A DNA stretch of 64,000 nucleotides, from the NCBI RefSeq assembly GCF_002850745.1, contig NZ_KZ559472.1:1-64000 (forward strand), written 5' to 3'. Positions 51,181 to 60,595 of this stretch are shown here, one piece after another (the first letter of the stretch is position 1; the number at the start of each line of letters is the position of its first letter). Source of the stretch: Nonomuraea indica (lineage in GTDB: Bacteria; Actinomycetota; Actinomycetes; Streptosporangiales; Streptosporangiaceae). The position numbers and the translations under genes are program-made. The notes beneath the pieces are model-generated. The model had not been told where the DNA came from. It made no database searches and saw nothing but the letters and a program-made list of their open reading frames with translations.

Positions 51181-52406
51181 GGGCGCAGCGCCGCGGGCAC
51201 CACGACCGAGCCGTCGGCCTGCTGGTGGTTCTCCAGGATGGCGACGATCCAGCGGGTGGTGGCCAGAGTGCCGTTGAGCGTGGCCAGGTGCTGCGGCTTG
51301 CCGTCCTTGTCGCGGTAGCGGACGCCGAGCCGGCGCGCCTGGAACTCCGTGCAGTTGGAGGTCGAGGTCAGCTCGCGGTAGCGGCCCTGGGTGGGGATCC
51401 ACGCCTCGCAGTCGAACTTGCGGGCGGCCGACATGCCGAGGTCGCCCGCGGCCGTGTCGATGACGCGGTAGGGCACCTCGATGGCGGCCAGCATCTCCTT
51501 CTCCCAGCCGAGCAGCCGCTGGTGCTCCTCGCGGGCCTCCTCGGGGCGGCAGTAGGAGAACATCTCCACCTTGTCGAACTGGTGGACGCGGATGATGCCC
51601 CGGGTGTCCTTGCCGTAGGAGCCGGCCTCGCGGCGGAAGCAGGACGACCAGCCGGCGTAGCGCAGCGGGAGCTGGTCGGCGGCCAGGATCTCCTGGGCGT
51701 GGTAGCCGGCCAGCGACACCTCGGAGGTGCCGACCAGGTAGAGGTCGTCCTCGGGCAGGCGGTAGATCTCCTTGTCGTGGGCCACGTGGAAGCCCGTGCC
51801 CTGCATGGTCTCGGGCTTGACCAGCACCGGCGTGATCATCGGGACGAAGCCGTGCGCGATCGCGTGCTGCATGGCCATGTTGAGCAGGCCGAGCTGCAGG
51901 CGGGCGCCGACGCCCTTGAGGAAGAAGAACCGCGAGCCAGACACCTTGGCGCCGCGCTCCATGTCGATGGCGTCGAGCAGCTCGCCCAGCTCCAGGTGGT
52001 CCTTGGGCTCGAAGTCGAACGTGCGCGGCTCGCCGTGCGTCTCCAGCACGACGTAGTCGTCCTCGCCGCCGGGAGGCGCCTCCGCCTCGACGATGTTGGG
52101 CACCGTCTGCAGGACCTCGTCGAGCTCGGCGGCCAGCCGCTCGGCCTCCGCCTCGGCGGCCTTGACCCCGGCCGCCAGCTCCTTGGCCCGGGCCAGCAGC
52201 GCGGCCTTGTCGTCGCCCTGCGCCTTGGAGACCGACTTGCCGAGGCTCTTCTGCTCCGCACGCAGCGACTCGAAGCCGGTCAGCGCCGAGCGGCGGCGCT
52301 CGTCCAGGTCGAGCAGCTTGTCGACGACGGAGTCGTCCTCGCCGCGGGCACGCTGCGATGCCCGGAGCCGGTCGGGATCCTCACGAAGGGTGCGCAGGTC
52401 AATCAC
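51144..52406 (-). CDS. serS: Seryl-tRNA synthetase
   Basis: 420 residues. The N-terminal coiled-coil arm (about 30-100) binds the long variable arm of tRNA-Ser. Class II motifs follow: motif 2 with [20 protein letters not shown], the [15 protein letters not shown] loop, and motif 3 with [20 protein letters not shown]. Normal size. Known: it charges tRNA-Ser with serine; one tRNA-Ser gene lies 7 kb away. Gene pheA lies 101 bases upstream of its own start in the opposite sense of reading order (same strand, separate unit). Confidence 0.97.
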   Translation of the reverse strand: MIDLRTLREDPDRLRASQRARGEDDSVVDKLLDLDERRRSALTGFESLRAEQKSLGKSVSKAQGDDKAALLARAKELAAGVKAAEAEAERLAAELDEVLQTVPNIVEAEAPPGGEDDYVVLETHGEPRTFDFEPKDHLELGELLDAIDMERGAKVSGSRFFFLKGVGARLQLGLLNMAMQHAIAHGFVPMITPVLVKPETMQGTGFHVAHDKEIYRLPEDDLYLVGTSEVSLAGYHAQEILAADQLPLRYAGWSSCFRREAGSYGKDTRGIIRVHQFDKVEMFSYCRPEEAREEHQRLLGWEKEMLAAIEVPYRVIDTAAGDLGMSAARKFDCEAWIPTQGRYRELTSTSNCTEFQARRLGVRYRDKDGKPQHLATLNGTLATTRWIVAILENHQQADGSVVVPAALRPYVGLDVLEPPK

Positions 52407-52507
52407 AAGAAAAGGCTACCGGTGCCGGACAGCGCTTGGCCTCCCCAATACGGCACCTGCCCGGCCTGGCCGGCACCGCGTCGGACGGAGGGTCCGCCCG
52501 TCGGCTC

Positions 52508-53428
52508 TCAGACGCGGCCGGCGCGTACGCGGGCCAGCCAGTGGGCCGCCTCGGCGAACTCGGTGTCGGAGGTGCCGCGCTTGATCTGCGGCGAGACGCC
52601 GTCGGCGCGCGGATAGCTGCCGAGGAAGCGGACCTCGCCGCAGACGCGGTGCAGCCCCGCGATGGCCTCGCCGACGCGGGCGTCGGCGACGTGCCCCTCG
52701 AAGTCGAAGTGGAAGAAGTAGCGGCCGATGCCGTCGCCGGTGGGCCGCGACTCGATGCGGCTCAGGTTGACGCCGCGCACGGAGAACTCCGTCAGCATCT
52801 CCAGGAGCGCGCCCGGGTGGTCGTCGGCGAGGAAGACGACGAGGGTGGTGCGGTCGGAGCCGGTGGGCTCGGGCAGCGGTCCGGGCCGGTTGACCTTGAC
52901 GAACCTGGTCACGGTGTCGGTCCGGTCGCCGATGTCGCCGGCCAGCTCGACGAGCCCGTAGTGCTCGCCCGCGATGGGGGCGGCGATGGCCGCGTCGTAC
53001 GGCGAGCCGGGCAGCGAGACCTCCTGGGCCGCGGCGGCCGTCGAGGGTGCGGCGACCACGACGGCGTCGGGCAGCTCGCGGGCGACGAAGGCGCGGCTCT
53101 GGGTGATGGCCGCGGGGTGGGTGTAGACCCGCTTGATGTGCGGGATCTCGGTGCCGGGCCGGGCCAGGAGCGAGAAGCGCACCGGCAGCAGCAGCTCGGC
53201 CGTGATGAGCAGCGGCTCACCCCAGGCGAACTCGTCGAGGGTCGTGGTGATGGCGCCCTCGACGGAGTTCTCGAGCGGGACCACGGCGCCGTCGGCCTCG
53301 CCGTTGCGAGCGGCGGCGAGCGCGGCGGGCACGTTGGCGCAGGGCAGGCGCTCGGCGTCGGGCTCCAGGAGCCGCAGGGCCTCCTCGGTGAAGGTGCCCT
53401 CGGGTCCCAGGTAGGCGAGTCTGGGCAT
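52508..53428 (-). CDS. pheA: Prephenate dehydratase
   Basis: 306 residues from ATG at 53428 (MPRLAYLGPEGTFTEEALRL). PDT domain motifs include LENSVEGAITTTLDE and TVTRFVKVNRP (the conserved TRF). A C-terminal ACT domain (VVFLADDHPGALLEMLTEFS, NLSRIESRPT) gives feedback control by phenylalanine. Known: it converts prephenate to phenylpyruvate in phenylalanine synthesis. It starts 2 bases after the DUF4446 stop, so the two are probably co-transcribed. Confidence 0.96.
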   Translation of the reverse strand: MPRLAYLGPEGTFTEEALRLLEPDAERLPCANVPAALAAARNGEADGAVVPLENSVEGAITTTLDEFAWGEPLLITAELLLPVRFSLLARPGTEIPHIKRVYTHPAAITQSRAFVARELPDAVVVAAPSTAAAAQEVSLPGSPYDAAIAAPIAGEHYGLVELAGDIGDRTDTVTRFVKVNRPGPLPEPTGSDRTTLVVFLADDHPGALLEMLTEFSVRGVNLSRIESRPTGDGIGRYFFHFDFEGHVADARVGEAIAGLHRVCGEVRFLGSYPRADGVSPQIKRGTSDTEFAEAAHWLARVRAGRV

Positions 53429-53430
53429 GG

Positions 53431-53856
53431 CTACAGAGTATCCGCAGGTTGTCGCGATGCGCGCGGCTTTGCGACGATGGGTCCGAGCCCGAGCCGGGCG
53501 GCCCGCACCGCCTCCTCCTCTTCGGGCGCCAGCGGCTGCTCCCCTCGGCCACCGGTTATGGCGCGTACGTAGGTGCGGGTTTCGGACCTGCCGTTGATGG
53601 AGGTCAGTACGATGCCGTCGCCGAGCCCGTTGATCATGGCGACGGAGAACGACAACCGGCCGGTCATCTCGTCCAGCGCGTCGTAGCGGCAGACGGCCAC
53701 GTCGCGGATGGCCCGCAGGTTGCCACCGCCGCTCGCCGCGCGTACGAGCTGCCTGCGGCAGTCGTCGATCTCGGCCCTGGCCCGCCTGAGCGCGAGGCAC
53801 CCCACGACCGCGCCGCCGACCCCCGCGACCACGCCCATCCATACGGCAATCAACAC
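53431..53856 (-). CDS. DUF4446 family protein
   Basis: 141 residues. One N-terminal membrane segment (MLIAVWMGVVAGVGGAVVGC) followed by a short coiled linker and the family core: RAIRDVAVCRYDALDEMTGR, LSFSVAMINGLGDGIVLTSI and NGRSETRTY. Function unknown. Gap of 2 bases to pheA, and the next gene upstream ends just before it, so this is the middle of a three-gene run. Confidence 0.9.
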   Translation of the reverse strand: MLIAVWMGVVAGVGGAVVGCLALRRARAEIDDCRRQLVRAASGGGNLRAIRDVAVCRYDALDEMTGRLSFSVAMINGLGDGIVLTSINGRSETRTYVRAITGGRGEQPLAPEEEEAVRAARLGLGPIVAKPRASRQPADTL

Positions 53857-53857
53857 A

Positions 53858-55081
53858 CTACAGAGAGTAATGCTCCGCCAAAGGAGCCGGGACGCTCGCG
53901 GCCCGCCGTTTCGGCAGCCAGTACGCCAGCAACCAGACCAGGGCCAGCGCGCCCAGCCCGTAGCCGTTCTGCACGAGCTTGCCGAGGACCGGGCTCAGCA
54001 CGGGGATCTCGGCGGCCCTCAGCGAGACCCCCCACCAGGGCACCGGCACCACGTAGAAGAGCCACACCCCCGCGGCGACCCGCAGCCGCACCGGGTCGCG
54101 CCCGTCGCCCACGATCGCGCCCAGCACCACGACGACCCAGGCCAGGTGGTGGATCCAGGCGACCGGCGACAGCAGCACGGCCATCAGCCCCACCAGCGCC
54201 ACGGCCGTCATCGTGTCGTGCGCCCGGTGGGCGTCGCGGGCCGCGCGGAAGCCGTACCAGGCGACCACGGCGACCACCGCCGCCCAGATCAGGGTGGTCA
54301 GCGTGTCGGGCAGGTACAGCCGGATGAGCATGCCGCGGATCGACTGGTTGGTGGTGGCGGCGTTGGAGCCGACCCGGTTCGGGTCGAGCAGCGCCGAGAA
54401 CCAGAACTCCACCGCGTCGCGCGGCAGCACCGCGAACGGCAGCAGCGACAGCAGGGCCGCCGTGAACGTCGCCATGGACAGCGTCCGCCACTGCCGCGTC
54501 ACCAGGAGGTGGACGAGGAAGACGCCCGGCGTCAGCTTGATCGCGACCGCCAGCCCGATCCAGAACCCGCGCGGCCACCACGGCCGCCTGGCCACGCAGT
54601 CGGCCAGGCACAGGGCCACGAGCAGGATGTCCACCTGCCCGAACCGCACCTGGTCGCGGATCGGCATCAGGTAGGCGCAGGCCACCATGGCGAAGGCGAA
54701 CACCCACGGCGCGTGCCTGCCCAGCGTCTCGCGGAAGGCGTAGCCCACGGTGACGGCGAGGGCCGCGTAGATCCCGGCCGTCCAGACCCACTGGGCCGCC
54801 TCCCACGACATGAGCGCGAGCAGGGTGGCCAGCATCGCCGCGATCGGCGGGTAGGTGAACGGCAGGAGCTGCGGCGCCGGCGTGACGAAGTCGTAGACGG
54901 GCCGGCCCTCCAGCACCATCTGCCCGCCGGTGCGGTAGACGTCGAGGTCCACGAGGCGCTGGTCGTCGGGGTTCGTCAGCCAGTGCTCGACCAGCGGCGC
55001 CACGGCCGCGGCGACCACGATCACCGCGAGGGCCCACTGCCACCACTGCCGCCGGAACGACGGCGCCACGCCACCTGTCAC
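53858..55081 (-). CDS. GT87-family (DUF2029) polyprenyl-sugar-dependent glycosyltransferase
   Basis: 407 residues from GTG at 55081; longer upstream readings look like noise. Around ten membrane segments. A GT-C-type acidic pair is visible early (VDLDVYRTGG after residue 40), then FTYPPIAAMLATLLAL, DQVRFGQVDILLVALCLADC and GLAVAIKLTPGVFLV, all typical of GT87 mannosyl/arabinosyltransferases. Known: these add sugars from polyprenol phosphate donors to envelope glycans outside the membrane. It diverges from a large membrane protein gene across 58 bases. Confidence 0.88.
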   Translation of the reverse strand: MTGGVAPSFRRQWWQWALAVIVVAAAVAPLVEHWLTNPDDQRLVDLDVYRTGGQMVLEGRPVYDFVTPAPQLLPFTYPPIAAMLATLLALMSWEAAQWVWTAGIYAALAVTVGYAFRETLGRHAPWVFAFAMVACAYLMPIRDQVRFGQVDILLVALCLADCVARRPWWPRGFWIGLAVAIKLTPGVFLVHLLVTRQWRTLSMATFTAALLSLLPFAVLPRDAVEFWFSALLDPNRVGSNAATTNQSIRGMLIRLYLPDTLTTLIWAAVVAVVAWYGFRAARDAHRAHDTMTAVALVGLMAVLLSPVAWIHHLAWVVVVLGAIVGDGRDPVRLRVAAGVWLFYVVPVPWWGVSLRAAEIPVLSPVLGKLVQNGYGLGALALVWLLAYWLPKRRAASVPAPLAEHYSL

Positions 55082-55139
55082 GGTGTGGCACGTTACCGTG
55101 GCTCTGATTCGTCCAGGCGCACACACCGGGGGTCCGCAC

Positions 55140-57446
55140 ATGCCGCACGCCGCCTTCAGGGCGCTCATCCTGGGCGTGGTCCTGGCGTGCCTGGCCCTGC
55201 CGGTCCTGGCCCTGCCGGTCCTGGCGCTGCCCTCCGCGGCCGTGTCCACCGCGCCCCTGCCCACCGCGGCCCTGCCCGGCCCGGGGCCCGACGCGCGGGT
55301 CGCCCTGATCGGGGTGCCCGGGCTGGAGTGGAGCGACGTCGACGCCTCTCGCACCCCCCACCTGTGGGAGCTCGTCACCAGGGGCTCCTCCGCGTCCCTC
55401 TCGACGCGGGCCGTGCCTCCCCCGGACCGCGGCATCACCTGCCCCGTCGCCGGGTGGCTGACCGTCTCGGCGGGACAGCGGGCGGGCACGGCCGGCCGGG
55501 GCTGCCCGCCCGCGCCCACGCCCCGCCCCGACGGCGCCGGCGCGACCGTGCCCGGCTGGGCGGAGCTGGCCGCGCACCAGGAGACGACCGGCTACGCCGC
55601 CCGGATCGGCACCCTCGGCCGGCTGGTCACCGCCGCCGGGGGCCGGGTGGCCGCCATCGGACCGGGCGCCGCGCTGGCCGCCGCCGACGGGTCCGGCCGC
55701 GTCGCCGGGTACGCCGGCTCCGTGGAGGCCCTCGCCGACCTCGCGCCGTACACGCTGATCGTCATGGAGGCGCCCGACCTCGCCGCCGCGTGGGCCGCCC
55801 GGCCGCTGGACGAGTTCGGCGTGCCCGCCACGATGCCCCCGCCCGTCCGGCGAGCGGCCGCCGAAGCGGCGGACCGCCGCGTCGGCGCCCTGCTCGGCCG
55901 GCTTCCCGCCGGCACGACCGTCCTGGTGGCCGGCGTCTCCGACGTCACGCCGAGCCCCCACCTGCACCTCGCCCTGGCGACCGGCCCGTCGCCCACCGGC
56001 GAGCCCTACCGGCGCGGGCACCTGACCGCGAGCTCCACCCGGCAGGACGCCCTGGTCACCATCTCCGACGTGACGGCCACGGCCATCACGGCCCTCGGTC
56101 TGGAGCAGCCGCGCGAGGTGGTCGGGCGGGCCTGGCAGGACGGCGGACCCGCCCCCGTCACCCCCGCCGCGACGGTCGCCGAGCTGGTGGACGCCGACCT
56201 GGCCAGCCAGGTGCTGCGGGAGGTGCGCGGGCCGTTCTTCGCGGTGTTCGTGACCGTTCAGCTCGCCTTCTACGTCTTCGCCGCGCTGACGCTGCGCCGC
56301 CGGCGGGAGGCCGGATCCTCGGGCGGGGAGGCGCCCCGCGACGACGCCGCCACCTCGCGGGTGCTGGCCACCGTGCAGGTGGTGGCCGTGGTGAGCGGCG
56401 CCATCGCGGTGTCCACGTTCCTGGCGCAGCTCGTGCCGTGGTGGACGCTGCCGGCGCCGATGCTCTCCCTGATCGTGACGATCGTCGCCATCGCGGGCCT
56501 GATCGCCGGGGCGGCCTTCGCCGGGCCGTGGCGCCGCCACGTGCTGGGGCCGCTGACGGTGGTCGCGGCCGTGACGTCGGTGGCGATGCTGCTGGACGTG
56601 ATGACCGGCTCCACCCTCCAGGTGAACGCGGTCAGCGGCTACGAGCCGGTCACCGGCGGCAGGTTCTACGGCTTCAGCAACATCGCCTTCGCCATCTACG
56701 CGACGGGCACCATCCTCGCCCTGGCCGGGGTGTCGCAGTGGCTGACCCGCCGGGGCGCGCCCAGGTTCGTGCCCCTGCTGGTGTGCGCGGGCTACGGCGG
56801 GCTCGCGGTGTTCGCCGACGGGTGGCCGGCGTGGGGGGCCGACTTCGGCGGCGTGCCCGCGTTCGTGACCGGTCTGGCGGTGTTCGTGATCCTGCTGTCG
56901 GGCAGCCGGGTCTCGGTGCTGAAGCTGCTGCTCGTGGGGGCCGCGGGGGCCGTGCTGATCGGCGCCATCGCGGTGTTCGACTGGCTGCGGCCCGCGTCCG
57001 CGCGCACCCACCTCGGCACGTTCGTCCAGCAGGTCATCGACGGCGAGGCGCTGACCGTGGTCGGCCGCAAGTTCGGCGCCATGGTCGGCGTGACCGTGGG
57101 CAACTGGTCGCTGACCCTGCTGTCGCTGGTGGCGCTGGCGTTCCTGTTCCTGGTGCTCGACCGGCCGTCGCGCTGGGGGGCCTCCGCCCTAGGCCAGGCC
57201 TACGCTCTCGCCCCGCCGCTGCGCGCGGGGCTGATCGGCGCGCTGACCTGCGCCTTCATCGGGTTCCTGATCAACGACTCGGGCATCGCCATCCCGGCCA
57301 TGGCACTCACCGTGGCGGTGCCGCTGGCGCTGGCGGCGTCCGTACGGGCCCTGCGGCTCGCGCCCGCAGGAGCGCCCAGCCCGCCAGCGCCGCCGTCAGC
57401 GCCAGCAGCGCCGGCGGAACGACCTGAGGCCGGACCACGGTCATGA
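55140..57446 (+). CDS. Envelope membrane protein with alkaline-phosphatase-like extracytoplasmic domain
   Basis: 768 residues from ATG at 55140. A long signal segment with a duplicated LALPVLALPVLALP stretch precedes an extracytoplasmic domain (VALIGVPGLEWSDVDASRTP, HLWELVTRGSSASLSTRAVP, TVLVAGVSDVTPSPHL, RQDALVTISDVTATAI) that resembles alkaline phosphatase/phosphoglyceromutase-like proteins. From about 365 there are about ten membrane segments. Known in actinobacteria next to GT87/MptB-type glycosyltransferases. Probable role in handling polymer or lipid-linked sugar phosphates (inference). Its end overlaps the convergent MptB-like gene by 140 bases. Confidence 0.8.
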   Translation: MPHAAFRALILGVVLACLALPVLALPVLALPSAAVSTAPLPTAALPGPGPDARVALIGVPGLEWSDVDASRTPHLWELVTRGSSASLSTRAVPPPDRGITCPVAGWLTVSAGQRAGTAGRGCPPAPTPRPDGAGATVPGWAELAAHQETTGYAARIGTLGRLVTAAGGRVAAIGPGAALAAADGSGRVAGYAGSVEALADLAPYTLIVMEAPDLAAAWAARPLDEFGVPATMPPPVRRAAAEAADRRVGALLGRLPAGTTVLVAGVSDVTPSPHLHLALATGPSPTGEPYRRGHLTASSTRQDALVTISDVTATAITALGLEQPREVVGRAWQDGGPAPVTPAATVAELVDADLASQVLREVRGPFFAVFVTVQLAFYVFAALTLRRRREAGSSGGEAPRDDAATSRVLATVQVVAVVSGAIAVSTFLAQLVPWWTLPAPMLSLIVTIVAIAGLIAGAAFAGPWRRHVLGPLTVVAAVTSVAMLLDVMTGSTLQVNAVSGYEPVTGGRFYGFSNIAFAIYATGTILALAGVSQWLTRRGAPRFVPLLVCAGYGGLAVFADGWPAWGADFGGVPAFVTGLAVFVILLSGSRVSVLKLLLVGAAGAVLIGAIAVFDWLRPASARTHLGTFVQQVIDGEALTVVGRKFGAMVGVTVGNWSLTLLSLVALAFLFLVLDRPSRWGASALGQAYALAPPLRAGLIGALTCAFIGFLINDSGIAIPAMALTVAVPLALAASVRALRLAPAGAPSPPAPPSAPAAPAERPEAGPRS

Positions 57447-58809
57447 GCCAGCCGAGGTCGGGCGGCAGCACGTCCACCCGCGCAGGCAGGTAGGCCAGCG
57501 ACAACACGAGCAGGTGCGCCGTCAGGAACCGGTCCAGCGCCGCGCCGAACGCGTACGGCCCGGCCAGCGCCACCAGCCCGAACGCCATCCCGTCGTACCA
57601 GGGCAGCACGTACGGCGTGGCGAACACGTACGCGGTGACCAGCGCCGCCGCCACCACCTCGGCCGGGAGCTCGCCATACGTCCTGCGGGCAAGGCGCAGC
57701 AGCGACCAGGCGACCAGCGCGAGGACGACCAGCGAGCCGGCCTGGATCTCGCCCCGGTAGGCGCTGCCCTCCCCGACCAGCGCCTGCAGCCAGCCCTGCG
57801 CGAGCTTCCAGTAGGAGGCGTGCGAGATCGCCTTGCTCGTGCGGGTCACCGGGCCGACGGAGTCGGGACCCGCGACGGCGTACCCGGCGACCACGACCGC
57901 CAGCGCTACCCCCGCCATCACCGCCAGCCGTCCCGGCCGGCGTCGCAGCTCCCACGCGGGGCCGAGCGCGGCCAGGCCGGCGTTCACCTTGACGGCCACG
58001 CCCAGGCCGAGCAGCAGCCCCGATCGGGCGGGACGGGACCGGGCGAGCAGCGCCGCCACCATGCAGGCCACGGCCAGCGTGTCCACGTGCATGCCGGCGA
58101 CGAGGTGGTGGAGCAGCAGCGGGTTGGCCGTCCACAGCAGTGCCGCCCGCAGCCTGAGCCGGGGGTCGTCCCGCGTGAAGCGGTCCACGAGCAGCCCCGT
58201 GGCCACGAACGCCGCCGCGTTGACCAGGGCCAGCACGAAGACCGTCAGCCTCAGGGAGTCGCCGCCCGCCCAACTCGCCAGCGCCTGCACCGCCGTCGCG
58301 ACGGGGCCGTACACGCTGGGCTCCTCCCGCCAGGGCGCCTCCACGGCGTCGGCGACGGGATCGCCGGGCAGGTCGACTGCTCCGTGCGTGTACGGGTTGA
58401 GGCCGAGGGCGACCATGCGCCCGTACGCGGCGTAGTTGAGGTGGTCACCGGAGCCGGACGGCGGCAGGAACGCGAGCACGCCGGCGGCGAGGCAGCCCAG
58501 CGCCACGAGCCGCCCGGCCAGGCCGCCGTCGCGCAGGGTGCGCAGACCGGCCAGCGTGCCGAGGCCGCCGATCAGGACGGCGGCGGCGGCCAGCGCGACC
58601 ACCAGGTGCGGCGCGGGCCCCACCCCCAGCGAGAACGGCGGCAGCCAGGCGGGCCCGCCCAGGTCCGGCACCATCGCGGACGGCCCGAGGAGGCCGATGA
58701 CGACCGTCAGCAGGATCGAGCCGCCGATCGCCGCCAGGGTCGCTCGCGCCGCCCAGTTGCCGCGTCCGGCGCCGCGCGTCTCGACTCTCACCCGCAAATT
58801 CCAGCACAC
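57307..58809 (-). CDS. MptB-like polyprenol-phosphomannose-dependent mannosyltransferase
   Basis: 500 residues, GTG start uncertain (a second GTG at 58791 also fits). Multi-pass GT-C protein with the family stretch GDHLNYAAYGRMVALGLNPY, DLPGDPVADAVEAPWRE and SVYGPVATAVQALASW, then LLLHHLVAGMHVDTLAVACM. Known: MptB-like enzymes add alpha-1,6 mannose to lipoglycans using polyprenol phosphomannose. The nearby GT87, GT2 and phosphatase-like genes support an envelope lipoglycan locus. Confidence 0.85.
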   Translation of the reverse strand: MCWNLRVRVETRGAGRGNWAARATLAAIGGSILLTVVIGLLGPSAMVPDLGGPAWLPPFSLGVGPAPHLVVALAAAAVLIGGLGTLAGLRTLRDGGLAGRLVALGCLAAGVLAFLPPSGSGDHLNYAAYGRMVALGLNPYTHGAVDLPGDPVADAVEAPWREEPSVYGPVATAVQALASWAGGDSLRLTVFVLALVNAAAFVATGLLVDRFTRDDPRLRLRAALLWTANPLLLHHLVAGMHVDTLAVACMVAALLARSRPARSGLLLGLGVAVKVNAGLAALGPAWELRRRPGRLAVMAGVALAVVVAGYAVAGPDSVGPVTRTSKAISHASYWKLAQGWLQALVGEGSAYRGEIQAGSLVVLALVAWSLLRLARRTYGELPAEVVAAALVTAYVFATPYVLPWYDGMAFGLVALAGPYAFGAALDRFLTAHLLVLSLAYLPARVDVLPPDLGWLMTVVRPQVVPPALLALTAALAGWALLRARAAGPVRTPPAPAAPPR

Positions 58810-59261
58810 CGCCGACCCGGGTCAGTCCGGGCTCGCTCCCCGAACGGATCGGGTCCCCGGCCGAACGGGGCAGGCCGGGTCCGCCTCCTGAAGAGGTCAG
58901 GTCCCCAGCCGAACGGGCCGTGCCGGGTCCGCCTCCCGAACGGGTCGGGTCCCCGGCCGAACAGGTCGGGTCCCCGGCCGAACAGGTCGGGTCCCCGGCC
59001 GAACAGGTCGGGTCCCCGGCCGAAGGGGACGGGGTCCCCGCCCAAGCGGGGACGGATTACCAGACGAAGGGGACGAGCCCCCCAGCGAGGGGGATTACCG
59101 GACGAAGGAGACGAGTGCCCCCTAGGGGGACGGGTGCCGTGTCCCGGGGCGGGCGGCCGGGGCCGGCGGCGTGCACGACACCGACTCCGGCCTCCCCCCG
59201 CGGCGCCCGCCCGGGGACTTCGCGGGGAGCGTCGCCGTATGGGTGGTTTGCGGGGAGCGGA
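58810..59261. other. Repeat-rich gap between glycosyltransferase genes
   Basis: 452 bases without a supported gene. It contains a 21-base tandem array (58839-59045) and two copies of a 24-base unit, GATTACC-x-GACGAAGG-x-GACGAG (59054 and 59092). The open frame on the reverse strand is only a reading of the repeat. Confidence 0.6.
58839..59045. repeat. 21-bp tandem repeat array
   Basis: Unit GAACAGGTCGGGTCCCCGGC plus C. Three to four nearly perfect copies lie at 58939-59023, with degenerate copies on both sides. The 21-base length gives an open seven-residue reading (RGPDLFG) on the reverse strand, but no start signals support expression. GTCCCCGGCC pieces could form strong RNA structure and may act as a transcription end or insulator. 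Confidence 0.8.
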
Positions 59262-60029
59262 TCAGCGGTTGGTGCGAAGTTTGTTGAGGTTTTGGGCGAT
59301 GAGCGGCTCACGGGCCGCCAGGGCCAGCCCCACGTCCCTGAGCTGTCTGGCGCGGTGGAGCTGGGCGCGCCAGTCGGTCCCCGTGGCGCGGTGGCTCATC
59401 TCCACCTCGACCTCCGCCACCCGGAATCCCTTGCGCAGCAGGTCGATGGTCAGCCCGGTCTCGACCCCGAACCCGTGGGCGAGCGGCCGGGCGGCCTCGA
59501 AGGCGGCACGGGTGAGGCAGCGCTGGCCGTTGAGCGGCTGCCTGGCCTCGAACCCCGTGGCGCGGCGGATGCCGTCACGCGCCAGCCGGACGACCATGCC
59601 GTGGCCGCCGAGCTTGACCCGCGTGGCGAAGACGGCGACCGTCATGTCGGCCTCGCCCGCGCGGACCGGCGTCACGAGCGCGGCCGCCGCGCCGGCGGTG
59701 TCGCCGAGGTCGGCGTCGAGGAAGAGTAAGTGGCGCGGCACCGGCCCGTCGAACAGGCGCACGGCCTCGGCGCCCGTCTCCATGGCGGCGGCCTTGCCGC
59801 GGTTGCGGCTGTGGCGCACGACCCGCGCCCCGGCCGCCCGCGCGACCTTGCCGGTCTGGTCGGTGGAGCCGTCGTCGACGACGACCACCAGATCGACGCC
59901 CGGCAGGGCCAGGGCCGCCGTGACGGTGGCGCCGATGCGGTGGGCCTCGTCCTTGGCGGGCACCACGACCGCGGTGTCGCCGGCGGGCTCCGCCGTGGCG
60001 TCGGTCACACCGTGTTCCCCAGCCGTCAT
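59262..60029 (-). CDS. GT2-family glycosyltransferase
   Basis: 255 residues. GT-A fold: VVVPAKDEAHRIGATV, LVVVVDDGSTDQTGKVARAA, LLFLDADLGDT (DxD motif) and RQPLNGQRCLTRAAFEA, GFGVETGLTIDLLRKGF. Resembles glucosyl-3-phosphoglycerate synthase and polyprenol-phosphate mannose synthase-like proteins. No membrane segments, so it works in the cytosol on nucleotide sugars. ATGA overlap with the STAS gene. In context it may supply the polyprenol-phosphate sugar used by the MptB-like and GT87 enzymes (inference). Confidence 0.88.
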   Translation of the reverse strand: MTAGEHGVTDATAEPAGDTAVVVPAKDEAHRIGATVTAALALPGVDLVVVVDDGSTDQTGKVARAAGARVVRHSRNRGKAAAMETGAEAVRLFDGPVPRHLLFLDADLGDTAGAAAALVTPVRAGEADMTVAVFATRVKLGGHGMVVRLARDGIRRATGFEARQPLNGQRCLTRAAFEAARPLAHGFGVETGLTIDLLRKGFRVAEVEVEMSHRATGTDWRAQLHRARQLRDVGLALAAREPLIAQNLNKLRTNR

Positions 60030-60373
60030 GATCCCTCGGCGATGAGAAACTCCTGCGGCACCTCGTCGTGCACGGTGAACACCGAGTCGAGCCCGGTGAC
60101 CTGCAGGATCTTGCGTACGGCCGGCCGGGGAGCGGCCACGTGCAGGGAACCGCCGCGCTCCTTCGTCCGTTTGAGCGCCGACAGCAGGACGTTCATCCCC
60201 GTGGAGTCGCAGAAATCCACGCCGGACATGTCGATGACCACGCGGCTGGGCCCGTCCTGCAGCAACCGGGTGAACTCCGACTGCAGGTGGGGTGCCGTAT
60301 AGAGGTCGATTTCGCCGGAGATCGCAACGAGTGCATGGCCGGCATGTGATCGAGTCGAGACCTTGAGCTCCAC
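60026..60373 (-). CDS. STAS-domain anti-sigma factor antagonist
   Basis: 115 residues, GTG start. A STAS fold with the phosphorylation site DFCDSTGMN (S57). Known: SpoIIAA-like antagonists free a sigma factor when unphosphorylated, and are inactivated by an anti-sigma kinase. No kinase or sigma gene is adjacent. Its stop overlaps the GT2 start, so it may be co-transcribed with the GT2 gene by chance or for envelope stress control. Confidence 0.92.
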   Translation of the reverse strand: MELKVSTRSHAGHALVAISGEIDLYTAPHLQSEFTRLLQDGPSRVVIDMSGVDFCDSTGMNVLLSALKRTKERGGSLHVAAPRPAVRKILQVTGLDSVFTVHDEVPQEFLIAEGS

Positions 60374-60595
60374 AGGGGCAGGCTAGCGGCGCGGAGCGCC
60401 GCGGTCACGTTGTCACGCCGAGCGGGTCACCCCCGGTTTTTGTCATCAGTTTGGGCTCCATGGAGACGGAGAGTACGCGAAGCTTGACGGTGTGACACCG
60501 GCACGGCCGGAAGGGGGCGGCCCGGCACCTCCGCATCCGGTCACCACTTTCACCGAGAAGGAGGGGCTGGGCGAGACACGGGCCCGCGTAACGCG

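Noticed and set aside
53708..57427. Open frames of over 1000 codons on both strands across the glycosyltransferase region
   Set aside because: They cross several real genes in other frames and read as arginine, proline and glycine strings; artefacts of very high GC.
58788..59045. Reverse-strand open frame of RGPDLFG units
   Set aside because: It is only the reading of the 21-base DNA repeat, with no start signal or other support.
58839..59045. CRISPR-like array
   Set aside because: Units are contiguous without unique spacers, and no cas genes are nearby.
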